NCBI RefSeq assembly: GCF_001429545.1 | Contig: NZ_LMSP01000002.1 | Coordinates: 197,811-261,810 of the forward strand | Origin: Paenibacillus sp. Soil787 | GTDB taxonomy: Bacteria; Bacillota; Bacilli; Paenibacillales; NBRC-103111 | Length of the DNA stretch: 64,000 bases | Direction: 5' to 3' | Shown here: piece after piece, positions 27,943 through 38,121 of the stretch | How positions within the stretch are numbered: position 1 is the stretch's first letter | Layout: every line of letters begins with the position of its first letter | Translations under genes and position numbers: made by a program | Notes under the pieces: model-generated | Seen by the model: only the letters and a program-made list of their open reading frames with translations | Databases searched by the model: none | What the model was told of the DNA's origin: nothing

Positions 27943-30690
27943 ATGAAGATTACGAATATGTTGGTACAATATTTGGAAAATCCTTTAGGCATTGAAACAA
28001 AAAGTCCCCTATTAAGTTATACACTCGAATCAGAAGATCAGAATCAGTTTCAAACCGCGTATTGTATTTTGGTATCTTCAACGAAAGAGTTGTTGCATAG
28101 AAACATTGGAGATTTGTGGAATTCCGGAAAAGTATCACATGAAAATAACTATGCCATTCCGTACGGTGGAGCTTATCTTTCATCCAGGCAGGAACTGTTT
28201 TGGAAGGTGAAGGTATGGGATAAGAACGATCTAGCGTCGGAGTGGAGCGATGTTGCTTCTTGGGAAATGGGGCTTTTAGAACAGAAGGATTGGAAAGCAC
28301 ACTGGATAGGACAGGGAGATACGGCAGATTGCAACAAATCAGCAGCACCCCAAGTAGCTAAAGATTTTCGTGTATCCGATGTGAAAAATGTTGTCAAAGC
28401 TCGTGCTTATGTGAGTGGATTGGGCTTATTTCAGGCAAGTATGAATGGCGTGCAATTAGATGATACTCTTTTTAATCCAGGTGAGAGCGATTATTCCAAA
28501 ACCGTCTACTATGTCACATATGATATAACCCAGCAGTTGAAGAACGGCACGAATGCGTTCGGTATCCTAATTGGGAATGGGCAGTATGTTAATTTTAGAG
28601 TTAACCCTACGATGATGCTGGATGAAACAACCGAAGCTCCCGAACACCGCTACCAAAAAAATGATTCAAGATACGTCAGACAAGGACTTTACGGTGAAAA
28701 GAAAGTCATCGCTCAGATCGAAGTTACTTATGAGGATGGCCGTGTAGAAATCGTTGCAGCGACAGATGATGCTTGGCAACTAACAGACAGTCCCATCACC
28801 TTTAACAACTGGTATGGCGGCGAGGATTATGATGCAAGAGCAGAGATACGCGGTTGGAACGAGCCTTTTGCAGATCGCACAGGCTGGCAGCAGGCCATCA
28901 TCATGGAACAACCGCTAGGAAGCTTGAAAGGGAGAGAATTTATTCCTGCTAGGATCATTGAGAAGTTACCAGCAGCTTCTGTCACAAGACTGGATAATGG
29001 GAATTTGCTCGTGGATATGGGCATCAATATTGCGGGATTCCCCGAAATCGTGCTCCCTGGCATGACTGAGGCGGACAGAGGAACTGTCATTGAGATGTAT
29101 CCAGCTGAGATCCTGAATGATGAGAAAACGTCCGTCGATCAGTCCTCCTGCACTCAGAGCTGGAGTCAGAAATATCATTGCAGTATCAAGAATAGTTATA
29201 CGGTAAAAGGAGATGGAGATGAGAGATGGCATCCTTCATTTTGCTATCAGGGATTCCGGTATGTCGAGGTTTCCGGCTTTAAATGGGAAGCGACAGTCGA
29301 TCATTTTAATTGCTGCATATTACGTGTTGCGAATGAGAAAACGGGGATGTTTGAAACCTCGAATCCGGTATTGAATCAAATTGATGTGATCACCAATCGT
29401 GCCATTGAAAGCAATATGTTTTTCTCGTTTACGGACTGCCCGCAGATTGAGAAAATCGGGTGGTTAGAAACCACACATTTGATGTTTCGGTCCATGTCAG
29501 CAGGATACGATATCCGTTCATGGATCCCCAAAATCGCCCAAGATATGATGGATGCTCAGACCAATGAAACAGATATCGTGAATGGGGACACCGAAGGGCT
29601 TGGCTATATGCCTGCCATTGCACCTGAATATTTTCGTATCGACGGTTTGAATCGTGACCCGAACTGGGGCGGAGCCTGTATCTTGACACCATGGGAATAT
29701 TATCAGATCTATGGCGATTGTTCCCTATTGCAAAAGGCCTACCCAACTATGAACAAATATATCATGTATTTAGAAACTCAAACCCAGAACGGCCTATTAG
29801 CGGGCTACGCCCAAATGGGGGACTGGGGGCAGTTGCATGAAAACACACCAATAACTCTGGTAGAAAATTGCGCTTACTATTACTTACTGAGCACGATGGC
29901 TAAGATTGCAGCATTGACAGGACATTCCGGGGATGTAATGAATTTCGCCGCTAAGGCTGAAAAAGTAAAGGAGCAGTTTCATCTGCATGCGGAGTGCTAC
30001 CAACCGGAAAGCCGCATTTATGGTAATGGCAGTCAAGCAAGCTACGGATGTGTGCTATTCAGCGGCATCATTTTAAAAGAAAATAATGAGATGGCAGTTA
30101 ATCGACTTGTAGAAGCCGTCCAGATCCGTGATTATCACCTTTCGTCAGGCGAAGTGGGCTTAAAGCAAGTGTTTGCTTCGCTCGGGAAGTATGGGAAGAA
30201 CGATATTGTGTATAAAATGGTTATGAATGATACGCAGCCAAGCTATAAGTTCTTTGTTGATAATCACTTGACTACATTGCCTGAATACTGGAACTATGAG
30301 GAATTATGGATGGGTATGGTAAGATCAAGAAATCATGCCATGATGGGTCATGTGAAAGAGTGGCTTACCTCCTATGTACTAGGCATACGAATGGCAGAAC
30401 CAGGGTATCGAAAGATTATAATTGAACCAGCTTTGACACAGACCGTTGAAAAGGTAAAGGGATGCGTATTTAGTCAATATGGTTTGATAAATGCGGAGTA
30501 TTGCCGAAATGGTGAGGAAATCGTTTTGGAAGTAAAGATACCGATCGGAGCTACAGCATCTATTGGTTTGCCAAACGTAGGCTCTGAAGAGTTAACTACG
30601 AATTGTAGCGAATATATAACTCAGAAAATTGGACAGACGTATTGGATTCATTCTATAGGGTCGGGCACTTACACATTTAGTTTAAAGTAA
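27943..30690 (+). CDS. GH78 alpha-L-rhamnosidase
   Basis: This enzyme removes terminal alpha-L-rhamnose from pectin fragments or glycosides. The 915-residue protein has the multi-domain GH78 plan: fibronectin-like N-terminus with WNSGKV, beta-sandwich domains, an (alpha/alpha)6 catalytic barrel near 480-810, and a C-terminal beta-sandwich (EPGYRKIIIEPAL). The catalytic motif is CPQIEKIGWLETTH (from Cys499), not the common CPQRDERxGW, so it belongs to a divergent branch. No signal peptide is visible, so a cytoplasmic role is expected. The ATG at 27943 follows GAGAGGAAGG. A -10 hexamer TATAAT lies at 27886-27891 without a good -35, consistent with activator control. Confidence 0.88.
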   Translation: MKITNMLVQYLENPLGIETKSPLLSYTLESEDQNQFQTAYCILVSSTKELLHRNIGDLWNSGKVSHENNYAIPYGGAYLSSRQELFWKVKVWDKNDLASEWSDVASWEMGLLEQKDWKAHWIGQGDTADCNKSAAPQVAKDFRVSDVKNVVKARAYVSGLGLFQASMNGVQLDDTLFNPGESDYSKTVYYVTYDITQQLKNGTNAFGILIGNGQYVNFRVNPTMMLDETTEAPEHRYQKNDSRYVRQGLYGEKKVIAQIEVTYEDGRVEIVAATDDAWQLTDSPITFNNWYGGEDYDARAEIRGWNEPFADRTGWQQAIIMEQPLGSLKGREFIPARIIEKLPAASVTRLDNGNLLVDMGINIAGFPEIVLPGMTEADRGTVIEMYPAEILNDEKTSVDQSSCTQSWSQKYHCSIKNSYTVKGDGDERWHPSFCYQGFRYVEVSGFKWEATVDHFNCCILRVANEKTGMFETSNPVLNQIDVITNRAIESNMFFSFTDCPQIEKIGWLETTHLMFRSMSAGYDIRSWIPKIAQDMMDAQTNETDIVNGDTEGLGYMPAIAPEYFRIDGLNRDPNWGGACILTPWEYYQIYGDCSLLQKAYPTMNKYIMYLETQTQNGLLAGYAQMGDWGQLHENTPITLVENCAYYYLLSTMAKIAALTGHSGDVMNFAAKAEKVKEQFHLHAECYQPESRIYGNGSQASYGCVLFSGIILKENNEMAVNRLVEAVQIRDYHLSSGEVGLKQVFASLGKYGKNDIVYKMVMNDTQPSYKFFVDNHLTTLPEYWNYEELWMGMVRSRNHAMMGHVKEWLTSYVLGIRMAEPGYRKIIIEPALTQTVEKVKGCVFSQYGLINAEYCRNGEEIVLEVKIPIGATASIGLPNVGSEELTTNCSEYITQKIGQTYWIHSIGSGTYTFSLK

Positions 30691-30708
30691 ATGCAGCGAA
30701 GCAGAAAC

Positions 30709-30744
30709 GCCTGTTTTCATTCGAAAACAGGCTCTTTTCGTTTT
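30709..30744. terminator. Terminator between rhamnosidase and response regulator genes
   Basis: GCCTGTTTTC (30709-30718 region) pairs with GAAAACAGGC (30723-30732), followed by TCTTTTCGTTTT. It sits between convergent genes and may serve both. A close copy of this terminator is found at 39928-39976. Confidence 0.85.
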
Positions 30745-30750
30745 AATTTT

Positions 30751-32343
30751 TTAATTGTTCCCGTTACGAAATTTAATTGGACTATACCCGGTATGTTTTT
30801 TGAAAATCCGACTGAAATGTTCTTGGTTTACATAGCCGACAGCTTCACTAACCTCTTGAATGGTAAGTGTATCATTTTTTAGAAGTTCTTTGGCTTTTTC
30901 AATTCTAAGTTTTGTTAGATAACTAATGAAGGTTTCTCCTGTTGTTGAAAATAAACGACTTAAAGATGATTCACTAACATGAATGTGCTCACTAACTGAT
31001 TTTAAGCTAAGATCTCGATAATAATTATGTCTCAAGTATTCTTTTACAATATTTATTTTTGAAGTTGAATGTGTTTGGCTTTCTTTGATTTGTTTGTATA
31101 TGTCTAAAAATTTGAATTTGATATAATGATGAATTTCTTCAATGGTCTCAAATAGACCCATTTCTTCAACTATTGCTATATCATTATCATAGACAAAGAA
31201 CGTATTTCTTTGTAAATAGCCTATAGTCTTCAAAAATATAGCCAGATAAGTATGGAGGACTTTATTAATATCAGGATGAGAATTCAAAACCTTAAAAATC
31301 GAATTTAAAGATTCCTGAATCTTATTTTCATCCAGATTATACAATGCATCCATTAAATCTCTTTCATGTTGTGATAATGTTATCTCTTCATTGATTATCG
31401 GAGATACAGCCTTAATTAAGTTTTGTTGAAAGTAGATGTTCCCCTTCCCGTTTACTATTTTAAGATTATTTGCCAGAACAGCTTGTTTATATAGCATAGG
31501 GATCCTGTCATGTCCATTATCGACATCGCTAATTCCTATCGTAAGAGAAACATTTAATAACATGCCACATGCATGTTTAAAGTTACTAAGAAAGCTGCTG
31601 ACTTTTTGAAACACATTTGCGATACTATTTTCATTTGCAAACCCGCAAATAAAAACATATTTTGACTCTTCTATTTTTACCGCTTCACCCAGGTTGTATT
31701 CGTCTGCTTTTTGCAAAAGCAATTTATGAACGGATTCGATGATGTTGCCGAGAGTAAAGGCATCCAAGTTATTTTCTAATGTTTTATAATTATCAATTGT
31801 TAAAACCGCAACCGTTATATTAACTTTAGGAATGTTTATGTTAAAACTTTCTAATTGGCCTTCCATATCCGGTTGAATATTTCCTGAAATGATGTTCTCA
31901 AGAAACTTTTGCTTATAGAATTGAATGGATTTCTGTGTGATTAGATGATTTTTTTTGTTTGAATCGCCCAAATGAGTTGCTTTTTTGAATAAGGAGAGGA
32001 GTGTATAGAAATCCAGTTCGGACTTTAAAACATAATCCTGAATTCCGAGCTGGAAGGCTTCCCTTACAAGTTTAAAATCATTATACGAACTCAATACAAT
32101 GATGGGTTTCATTTTATTTTGAATTCTTATTTCGCGAATGAACTCAAGTCCATTCATTTTAGGCATACTTATATCAGTAACAATCAAGTCAAAGTCATTG
32201 CCTTCATGATTAAATTTTTCGAATGCATCCAGTCCGTCACAGGCTTCGGAAGCGATTTCAAATCCATGAGACTCCCAAGGACCAAGTGATTTAATGGTAA
32301 GCCGAATCAAGGGTTCATCATCAATAAGTAAAATTCTATACAT
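30751..32343 (-). CDS. YesN-type response regulator (system 1)
   Basis: A receiver domain (LLIDDEP, phosphoacceptor Asp57 in VTDISMP, Lys near 107 in VLKSE) is followed by a long middle region and two C-terminal AraC helix-turn-helix motifs (LKSVSEHIHVSESSLSRLF and IQEVSEAVGYVNQEHFSRIFK). About 530 residues. It overlaps the kinase gene by 8 bases. It is the best candidate to bind the AAAGATCA direct repeats upstream of 34373, 36693 and 44232. This gene and the kinase are clearly more AT-rich than the neighbouring glycosidase genes. Confidence 0.92.
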   Translation of the reverse strand: MYRILLIDDEPLIRLTIKSLGPWESHGFEIASEACDGLDAFEKFNHEGNDFDLIVTDISMPKMNGLEFIREIRIQNKMKPIIVLSSYNDFKLVREAFQLGIQDYVLKSELDFYTLLSLFKKATHLGDSNKKNHLITQKSIQFYKQKFLENIISGNIQPDMEGQLESFNINIPKVNITVAVLTIDNYKTLENNLDAFTLGNIIESVHKLLLQKADEYNLGEAVKIEESKYVFICGFANENSIANVFQKVSSFLSNFKHACGMLLNVSLTIGISDVDNGHDRIPMLYKQAVLANNLKIVNGKGNIYFQQNLIKAVSPIINEEITLSQHERDLMDALYNLDENKIQESLNSIFKVLNSHPDINKVLHTYLAIFLKTIGYLQRNTFFVYDNDIAIVEEMGLFETIEEIHHYIKFKFLDIYKQIKESQTHSTSKINIVKEYLRHNYYRDLSLKSVSEHIHVSESSLSRLFSTTGETFISYLTKLRIEKAKELLKNDTLTIQEVSEAVGYVNQEHFSRIFKKHTGYSPIKFRNGNN

Positions 32344-34165
32344 CACAATCACCCGCTGTCGAAGGAATCATTTCTCTAGTCATTGCCGGAAGCTTTAAAT
32401 GAATTTGTGTGAATGATTTCAATTTACTGTGTATTTCTAAACCGTATTGATTTCCAAAGTTTAATTTTATTCTTCTGTTTACATTGTGGACACCTATGTG
32501 ACTGAATCCGGAATGGTTGTCGTTTTGATGATGGAGAAGTGTTTCAATTTGATCTTGAGTCATACCTATACCATCGTCAATTACTGATAATTCGAGGTAA
32601 GGACCATTCTTTTTTGCGTTTACATAAATATTTAATTTGTTATATATATCCCCCATTCCATGGAGAATTGAGTTTTCTACCAATGGTTGTAAAAGAAGCT
32701 TGAGAATATTTAGTTCATAAGCCGAAGGGTCAATTGTAAGAGTTACTTCAAAACGATCGCCGTATCTTAATTTCATGATATCGGCATAACTCCGCAGGGT
32801 GTTAAACTCTTCTTCTATTGACGCATACATACCGCCCTTGGACAAGGTATTAGCAAGGAGGGTTGATAAAGAAGTTGTCATTTTCTTAATATGCTGTGCA
32901 CCGTAGATGTCGGCCATCATCGATATAGAATTAAGAGTATTTAGTAATAAATGCGGGTTAACTTGATACTGTAGGGTTTGTAGTTCCAACTGCAGCTTTT
33001 CTTCTTTTTCTTGATCGATTCTATGAATTAATAGATTAATGCGATCTACCATTTTGTTAAATTTCTTGTATAATTTAGCCACTTCGTCATATCCAAAAAC
33101 TTTTAACCGTCCATTGAAATTGTTTTCTTCCAAGTCTGACATATGATGAATTAAACGATGGATAGGGCGAAGCAATGTACGGTATATGGAGGTGAAAAAT
33201 ACAATCATGAAAACCAGTAAGATAAAACTAAAAGTTGTAACAACGAGCGAAATGACCTGATTGACATTTTGGGTAAGTTCATTAAAAGAAGTCGTGTTGA
33301 TAACCTTCCATTTTGTAGAGGGAACTGTATAGTATGTCATCAATAATTTATCCTTATTTGATTCGTAAATTTGCCATCCATAGTCATTAGTGAATGAACG
33401 CATATTTTTCTTTATAGGTTCAACTTGGTCATCTTTGGAATAAACAATATCACCGGACTCCGAAAGTATATCCAACCTGCCGACTTGACTGAGTTGAAGA
33501 CCAAAAAAGACCTTTTCAAAAGCTGTATCCCTAAACGTAATATAAACAAGCTCTACTTCATTATCACCCGTAAATTGGCGATTATTTACGAACGAAACAA
33601 TGGCAAGCGATTGCTCGCCACTTTCGTTAACACTTGAAAAAAGCGAATGATTGACCTTTCCAAGTACACGAAGATGTTCGTTATTCTGTATCATCTCCGT
33701 ATACCATGATGATGATTTTATCAGGGACGGTTCAACTGGATAGCGATTATTGAAGGAATAGGTTTGATTATCTTTATAAACAAAAGTAATACCGGTAAGA
33801 TCTATGGTGTAATTGAAATATTGGCTTAAATCATGGTCAATTTGTTGACGCAGAGTCAATTGATCGGTTTCATTAGTCATGATTCGAAGTGAATTTACTC
33901 TATCAATTATGCTTTGCGGTCCATTATAGATGCTATTTTCATTTGTGATACTAGAGGCTGTAAGGATATACCTCAAAATATTATCATCTATTTTTTTGGC
34001 GATTTGTTCGGTTAATTGCAGATTTTTATTGGTGTTATTAGTAACCAACGTAGTGACTTGATTCTTATACATATAGGCACCGGCAAGGATTAAGGGAATA
34101 GGGATAAAAACAAGAAAAATGGTTACGAACTTAACGATTACCCATTTTCTTACAATCGGTAACAT
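32336..34165 (-). CDS. YesM-type sensor histidine kinase (system 1)
   Basis: This 609-residue kinase has a membrane segment near 12-32, an extracellular Cache-like sensor, a second membrane segment near 300-320, HAMP, the YesM phosphorylation site with His405 (QVNPHLLLNTL; usual form QINPHFLYNTL) and an ATPase domain with N-box LLLQPLVENSILHG and DDGIGM. The start at 34165 follows GGAGGG. It is transcribed with the regulator at 30751 and divergently from the exo-arabinanase gene, so it likely senses an arabinan-derived sugar outside the cell. Confidence 0.92.
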   Translation of the reverse strand: MLPIVRKWVIVKFVTIFLVFIPIPLILAGAYMYKNQVTTLVTNNTNKNLQLTEQIAKKIDDNILRYILTASSITNENSIYNGPQSIIDRVNSLRIMTNETDQLTLRQQIDHDLSQYFNYTIDLTGITFVYKDNQTYSFNNRYPVEPSLIKSSSWYTEMIQNNEHLRVLGKVNHSLFSSVNESGEQSLAIVSFVNNRQFTGDNEVELVYITFRDTAFEKVFFGLQLSQVGRLDILSESGDIVYSKDDQVEPIKKNMRSFTNDYGWQIYESNKDKLLMTYYTVPSTKWKVINTTSFNELTQNVNQVISLVVTTFSFILLVFMIVFFTSIYRTLLRPIHRLIHHMSDLEENNFNGRLKVFGYDEVAKLYKKFNKMVDRINLLIHRIDQEKEEKLQLELQTLQYQVNPHLLLNTLNSISMMADIYGAQHIKKMTTSLSTLLANTLSKGGMYASIEEEFNTLRSYADIMKLRYGDRFEVTLTIDPSAYELNILKLLLQPLVENSILHGMGDIYNKLNIYVNAKKNGPYLELSVIDDGIGMTQDQIETLLHHQNDNHSGFSHIGVHNVNRRIKLNFGNQYGLEIHSKLKSFTQIHLKLPAMTREMIPSTAGDCDV

Positions 34166-34281
34166 CCACAACCCTCCTTCATAACTAAGTACCAAGATGT
34201 TAACATAGATTTAGTTGAATATGAAGCATCTAAAATAAGTTAATATATTGCATTATGTCGAATTATGTTGAATTTTGAAAG

Positions 34282-34339
34282 AAAGATCAAAACAAAGTAA
34301 AAATAGATCATAGTAAGAATGAAGGCGCTATCATATTAT
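34282..34339 (+). promoter_or_regulatory. Type 1 direct-repeat operator and promoter of GH93 gene
   Basis: AAAGATCA at 34282-34289 and a second site (ATAGATCAT) with GATCA at 34306 lie 21 bp apart. A -10 hexamer TATTAT at 34334-34339 starts 26 bp after the second TCAT, so that half-site abuts the -35 position, as for an activator. A cre-like sequence ATGAAGGCGCTATCATA (one mismatch to consensus) overlaps at 34319-34335. Confidence 0.7.
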
Positions 34340-34372
34340 TAAGCTATCTTAAAAGAAGGGGAGAATAAGATT

Positions 34373-36463
34373 ATGCGTAAAACAAATTTTTTTAGTTCAA
34401 TTTGTATGTTGTTGGTGTTGCTTTTCTTATGTAGCAGCAGCGTTTTTGCTGCATCGAATCAAGTGGAAATATATAGACCTGACCCAAATGTTGGTGTCGA
34501 TGCAACTGACCCAGGAGTAAACTACCCAAGAATGATTCGATTAAATAATAGCGGAACAGCAAATGGGACATTACTGACTACATTTGAAAAGTCAAATGGC
34601 TCTGTTGACGTACAAGGTACGTTTCCTATCTATAGGAGTACAGACGATGGAAAAACTTGGGCGAAATATTCGGATATCGTAGATACGCAGAATAATTGGG
34701 GAATGGTATGGGAGCCTCAATTGTTTGAACTGCCGGTGGCGGTTGGAAATGTGCCTGCAGGAACGATCCTGGCATCAGGGATGAGTATTAAATTAACTAA
34801 ACTTCCTGATGGGACAATAACATATGCAAACGGAAGGATGGAAATATACCGAAGTGATGATCATGGGTTAACTTGGAGTTATTTGACTACTATTGCTGTT
34901 GGAGGAGACCAAACCCATCCAATATGGGAACCATTTTTGGCTTTGGATAGTACGGGGCATCTCGTATGTTATTATTCTGACGAACGAGAACATGAGACCC
35001 ATAGCCAGAAGTTAGTCCATCAAGTATCGTCAGATGGGGGGTATACGTGGGGACCAGTTGTTAATGACGTGAGAGTTGCTGATGCTACCTTGAGGCCTGG
35101 TATGGCTGTCGTATCGAAATTGGGGAATGGGCAGTATTTCATGACGTATGAAGTGGTCGGGCAAACTGGAAATCCCGTTCACTTTAGATATTCGAGTGAT
35201 GGGGACAATTGGGGTGACCCTTTGGATATTGGAACTCCAATCTATTCAGCTGATGGGGCTTACCCGGGTAACACTCCCTTTAACGTTTGGACACCTAACG
35301 GTGGACCTAATGGCACCATATATGTATCTTCCAAATTTACAACTCCGAGTTCACCAAGGGGTGGAGATTTCTTTGTAAATTATAACTATGGTCAAGGAAC
35401 TTGGTACAAGATACAGCAACCAATTGCCTACACATATACGACAGGTTCGGGATATAGTCGTAGTATGGTTTTATCCCCGGATGGGCAATCTATGTATCAT
35501 ACTGTTCCTATACCTTACCCGGGACATACAGATAAAAACATAATTGTTACAGAAAAATTTCCGTTAAATGTGTCTGTTGGAAATGCCTATAAAATCGTAA
35601 GCAAAAACAGTGCAAAACCGATTGCGATTAACGCAGCATCAACTAGTGACGGAGCAGCAGCAATCCAATATTCAGACACCTATACGGCAGAGCAGCAATG
35701 GTATTTGGTCAATGCAGGTAACGGATACAACGCAATTATCAATTTTAACAGCAACAAAGCTCTTAGTATTGCCGGTGCATCTACCTTGGATGGTGGTGTT
35801 GCTGTTCAATGGCCATATTATATGGGAGACGAACAATTATGGACGTTAGAACTGCAATCTGATGGTTTCTACAAAATAAAAAATAAAAAAAGTGGCAAAC
35901 TGCTGGATGTTGCCGGCGGATCAACAACCAATGGCGCTGCTATTGAACAGCGATCGGATAACAGTCAACCTTATCAAGAATGGCAATTTCAATTTACAGA
36001 TGTATTGCCTTCCAATACTATTCTTAATCAGATACAAAACCCAAGCTTCGAAGCGGATCAAGCATGGACGGCCTCGCCGACATCATGGACGACATGGACG
36101 AATAACAATGCTGCATATGTTGAAACCACTGGCGGTGCACATACAGGCAATTGGCATGGTACACATTGGAAAAATGCTCCATACCAAGCTTACACATCCC
36201 AGACTTTTACAGGTTTGGCTAATGGGACTTATACGCTTCGTGCATATGTAAAAGGAAGCGGTGGACAGAATCAAGCATGGATGAGTGCTAAGAATTTTGG
36301 TTCTGCCGAACTTACAGCTAACATACCGGCTTCTAGTTATTATACACAAATAACAATCCCTAACATTAACGTAACAAATGGCCAATGTACGGTTGGTTTT
36401 TGGTCTGATGCCAGTGCCAATCAATGGATAAATTTCGATGATGTTGAGTTTTTCAAAAACTAA
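34373..36463 (+). CDS. Secreted GH93-like exo-arabinanase with ricin-type and jelly-roll binding modules
   Basis: The 696-residue protein has a signal peptide (cleavage near CSSSVFAA), a beta-propeller with Asp-box repeats (STDDGKTW, SDDHGLTW, SSDGGYTW) to about residue 400, a ricin-type lectin domain near 404-545 and a C-terminal beta-sandwich module (starts NPSFEADQAW). GH93 enzymes release arabinobiose from arabinan ends. Glu186 (WEPF) and Glu260 (MTYE) are about 74 apart, matching the spacing I recall for the GH93 catalytic pair. Asp boxes alone would also fit sialidases, but the neighbouring GH43 and GH51 genes favour arabinan. It is divergent from the system 1 kinase. Confidence 0.8.
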   Translation: MRKTNFFSSICMLLVLLFLCSSSVFAASNQVEIYRPDPNVGVDATDPGVNYPRMIRLNNSGTANGTLLTTFEKSNGSVDVQGTFPIYRSTDDGKTWAKYSDIVDTQNNWGMVWEPQLFELPVAVGNVPAGTILASGMSIKLTKLPDGTITYANGRMEIYRSDDHGLTWSYLTTIAVGGDQTHPIWEPFLALDSTGHLVCYYSDEREHETHSQKLVHQVSSDGGYTWGPVVNDVRVADATLRPGMAVVSKLGNGQYFMTYEVVGQTGNPVHFRYSSDGDNWGDPLDIGTPIYSADGAYPGNTPFNVWTPNGGPNGTIYVSSKFTTPSSPRGGDFFVNYNYGQGTWYKIQQPIAYTYTTGSGYSRSMVLSPDGQSMYHTVPIPYPGHTDKNIIVTEKFPLNVSVGNAYKIVSKNSAKPIAINAASTSDGAAAIQYSDTYTAEQQWYLVNAGNGYNAIINFNSNKALSIAGASTLDGGVAVQWPYYMGDEQLWTLELQSDGFYKIKNKKSGKLLDVAGGSTTNGAAIEQRSDNSQPYQEWQFQFTDVLPSNTILNQIQNPSFEADQAWTASPTSWTTWTNNNAAYVETTGGAHTGNWHGTHWKNAPYQAYTSQTFTGLANGTYTLRAYVKGSGGQNQAWMSAKNFGSAELTANIPASSYYTQITIPNINVTNGQCTVGFWSDASANQWINFDDVEFFKN

Positions 36464-36492
36464 GCAGTGAAAAATCAATTATAAAAATTGCT

Positions 36493-36520
36493 TTCCTCCT
36501 ACTTTGTAGGAGGAATTTTT
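36493..36520 (+). terminator. Rho-independent terminator
   Basis: TTCCTCCTAC and GTAGGAGGAA form a perfect 10-bp stem followed by TTTTTT. It ends the GH93 gene transcript. Confidence 0.9.
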
Positions 36521-36585
36521 TGAATAACATTCCGGCTGGAAACTACGTATCAAAACATTGTCGAAAAATAACGAAAAATACAACG

Positions 36586-36643
36586 AAAGATCAAAAATGA
36601 TACAAGAAAGATCATGGGAGTTCAATATGCATTAAGATATACT
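36586..36643 (+). promoter_or_regulatory. Type 1 direct-repeat operator and promoter of binding-protein gene
   Basis: AAAGATCA at 36586-36593 recurs 21 bp downstream (GATCA at 36610). A -10 TATACT at 36638-36643 starts 26 bp after the second TCAT. A cre-like element with CG at 36666 lies between the promoter and the ribosome site. Confidence 0.72.
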
Positions 36644-36692
36644 TTGATTAAGGCGCAAAAGAAAGCGCTATCTAAAAAGGGAGGGTTTTAAA

Positions 36693-38045
36693 ATGGAAGG
36701 ATTGTTTTCAAAAAAGAGGATGGGTCTCGTCTTATCCGGAATTTTATCCGTCACGGTTGTTTTAGCGGGATGTGGAAGTAACACGAGCGGCTCTGGTTCA
36801 CCGACTCCCAAATCAAGTAATTCACCGAGCGAAACAAGCAGCCAGTCCAATGAGAAAGTAACCTTAAGCGTTGCAATTTTAGCAGAGGACTTGGATTATT
36901 GGAAAACGACGAGTCAATCGGATTCCTTTAAAAAACTTCTGCCAAATGTGACTTTGGATCTCCAATCATTTAAAGATGTAGACTCCTTGTACAAATCATT
37001 AATGGTAAGGCAGGCAGCGAATGAAGTACCGGATTTATTTTATGTTAAACCTTATAAGTTGATTGATCTAAAAAATTCGCTTTATGTTTGGGATAAGAGC
37101 GATCCTCTTGTGCAAATGAACAGTGCCATGGATTCCCTTACCGAGCTCAAAGCGGGAGATGGGAAATACTATGGATTGCCGATGAAGCAATTCGGAGAAT
37201 GGGTTTTCTATAGCAAATCCATCTTTTCCGAATTGGGTTTAACGGTACCTAAAACTTGGGATCAGTTTGTAAGCACGGGTAAAGCTATTCAAGACAGTGG
37301 GAAGTATCAAGGGTTGGCACTTGGAGGAAAAGATGCTTGGCCGCAATATCCATTCGTGGGACAATTATATTCTTCTATGTTTAACGATCCAAATACGGAT
37401 AACGAAGCAGCGTTGAAGGACAAGCCATTTAGTCCGGATGGCAACTATTATAAGGCGTTTGAAAAGGTAGAACAGCTTTATAAATCCGGTGCGGTTGGGA
37501 AGTCGCCGCTTGGAATCGGATACCCCGAAGCAGAGCAAATGTTTGCTAATAAAAAGGCAGGCATGATGGCAATCGGCCAGTACTATTACTCGGACTTCGT
37601 AACTTTGGGCGGGGATGTAAAAGATCTGGGCTTGTTCCCGATGCCAGTCGTGAATGATCCAAATGAAAAGAACAGACAAGTATTTAATATCGATCTTCCA
37701 TTTTGCATTTCCAAGAATAGCAAACATATAGATGTCGCAAAGAAAGTGTTGGAATGGTATTTTAGTCCCGAAGTCTATAAGCCATATCTTGAACAAAGAG
37801 CTATGAGCTCGACCATCAAAGGAATTGACCCGCAAAATGTCTTTACCGAAGCAAGTAAGCAGTATCCAACCCAAACGTTTACTGCGTTAGCAGGAGAAGA
37901 AGATTTTGTGAAATTACAAAAAGAAACAAAATGGGATAGTGTCGTGGTTGGTGCACAAATGTTGGCAGGAAAAGATTTCCGACCGATTTTTGAAGATCTC
38001 AATCAGAAATGGGCAGCCGGCAGACAGAAATTTGGCATCAAATAG
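36693..38045 (+). CDS. CUT1-type sugar-binding lipoprotein (arabinan module 1)
   Basis: This 450-residue extracellular solute-binding protein has a lipoprotein signal (VVLAGCGSN, Cys near 28) and a Ser-rich linker. It supplies the permeases at 38122 and 39000. It is a paralogue of the protein at 51073: both have a GLxVPKTWxQF segment and GGKDxWPxYPF. Its start follows GGGAGGG. The type 1 operator upstream ties it to the system 1 regulator, so an arabino-oligosaccharide is the likely ligand. Confidence 0.92.
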   Translation: MEGLFSKKRMGLVLSGILSVTVVLAGCGSNTSGSGSPTPKSSNSPSETSSQSNEKVTLSVAILAEDLDYWKTTSQSDSFKKLLPNVTLDLQSFKDVDSLYKSLMVRQAANEVPDLFYVKPYKLIDLKNSLYVWDKSDPLVQMNSAMDSLTELKAGDGKYYGLPMKQFGEWVFYSKSIFSELGLTVPKTWDQFVSTGKAIQDSGKYQGLALGGKDAWPQYPFVGQLYSSMFNDPNTDNEAALKDKPFSPDGNYYKAFEKVEQLYKSGAVGKSPLGIGYPEAEQMFANKKAGMMAIGQYYYSDFVTLGGDVKDLGLFPMPVVNDPNEKNRQVFNIDLPFCISKNSKHIDVAKKVLEWYFSPEVYKPYLEQRAMSSTIKGIDPQNVFTEASKQYPTQTFTALAGEEDFVKLQKETKWDSVVVGAQMLAGKDFRPIFEDLNQKWAAGRQKFGIK

Positions 38046-38071
38046 GAATAAACAAAGAGTAATTTAATTGA

Positions 38072-38103
38072 AGAATGCTGTGTCAATGGCATAGCATTCT
38101 TCT
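38072..38103 (+). terminator. Intercistronic hairpin after binding-protein gene
   Basis: AGAATGCT and AGCATTCT form a stem followed by TCTATT, between the binding-protein and permease genes. Confidence 0.65.
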
Positions 38104-38121
38104 ATTCATAAGAGGTGTATG

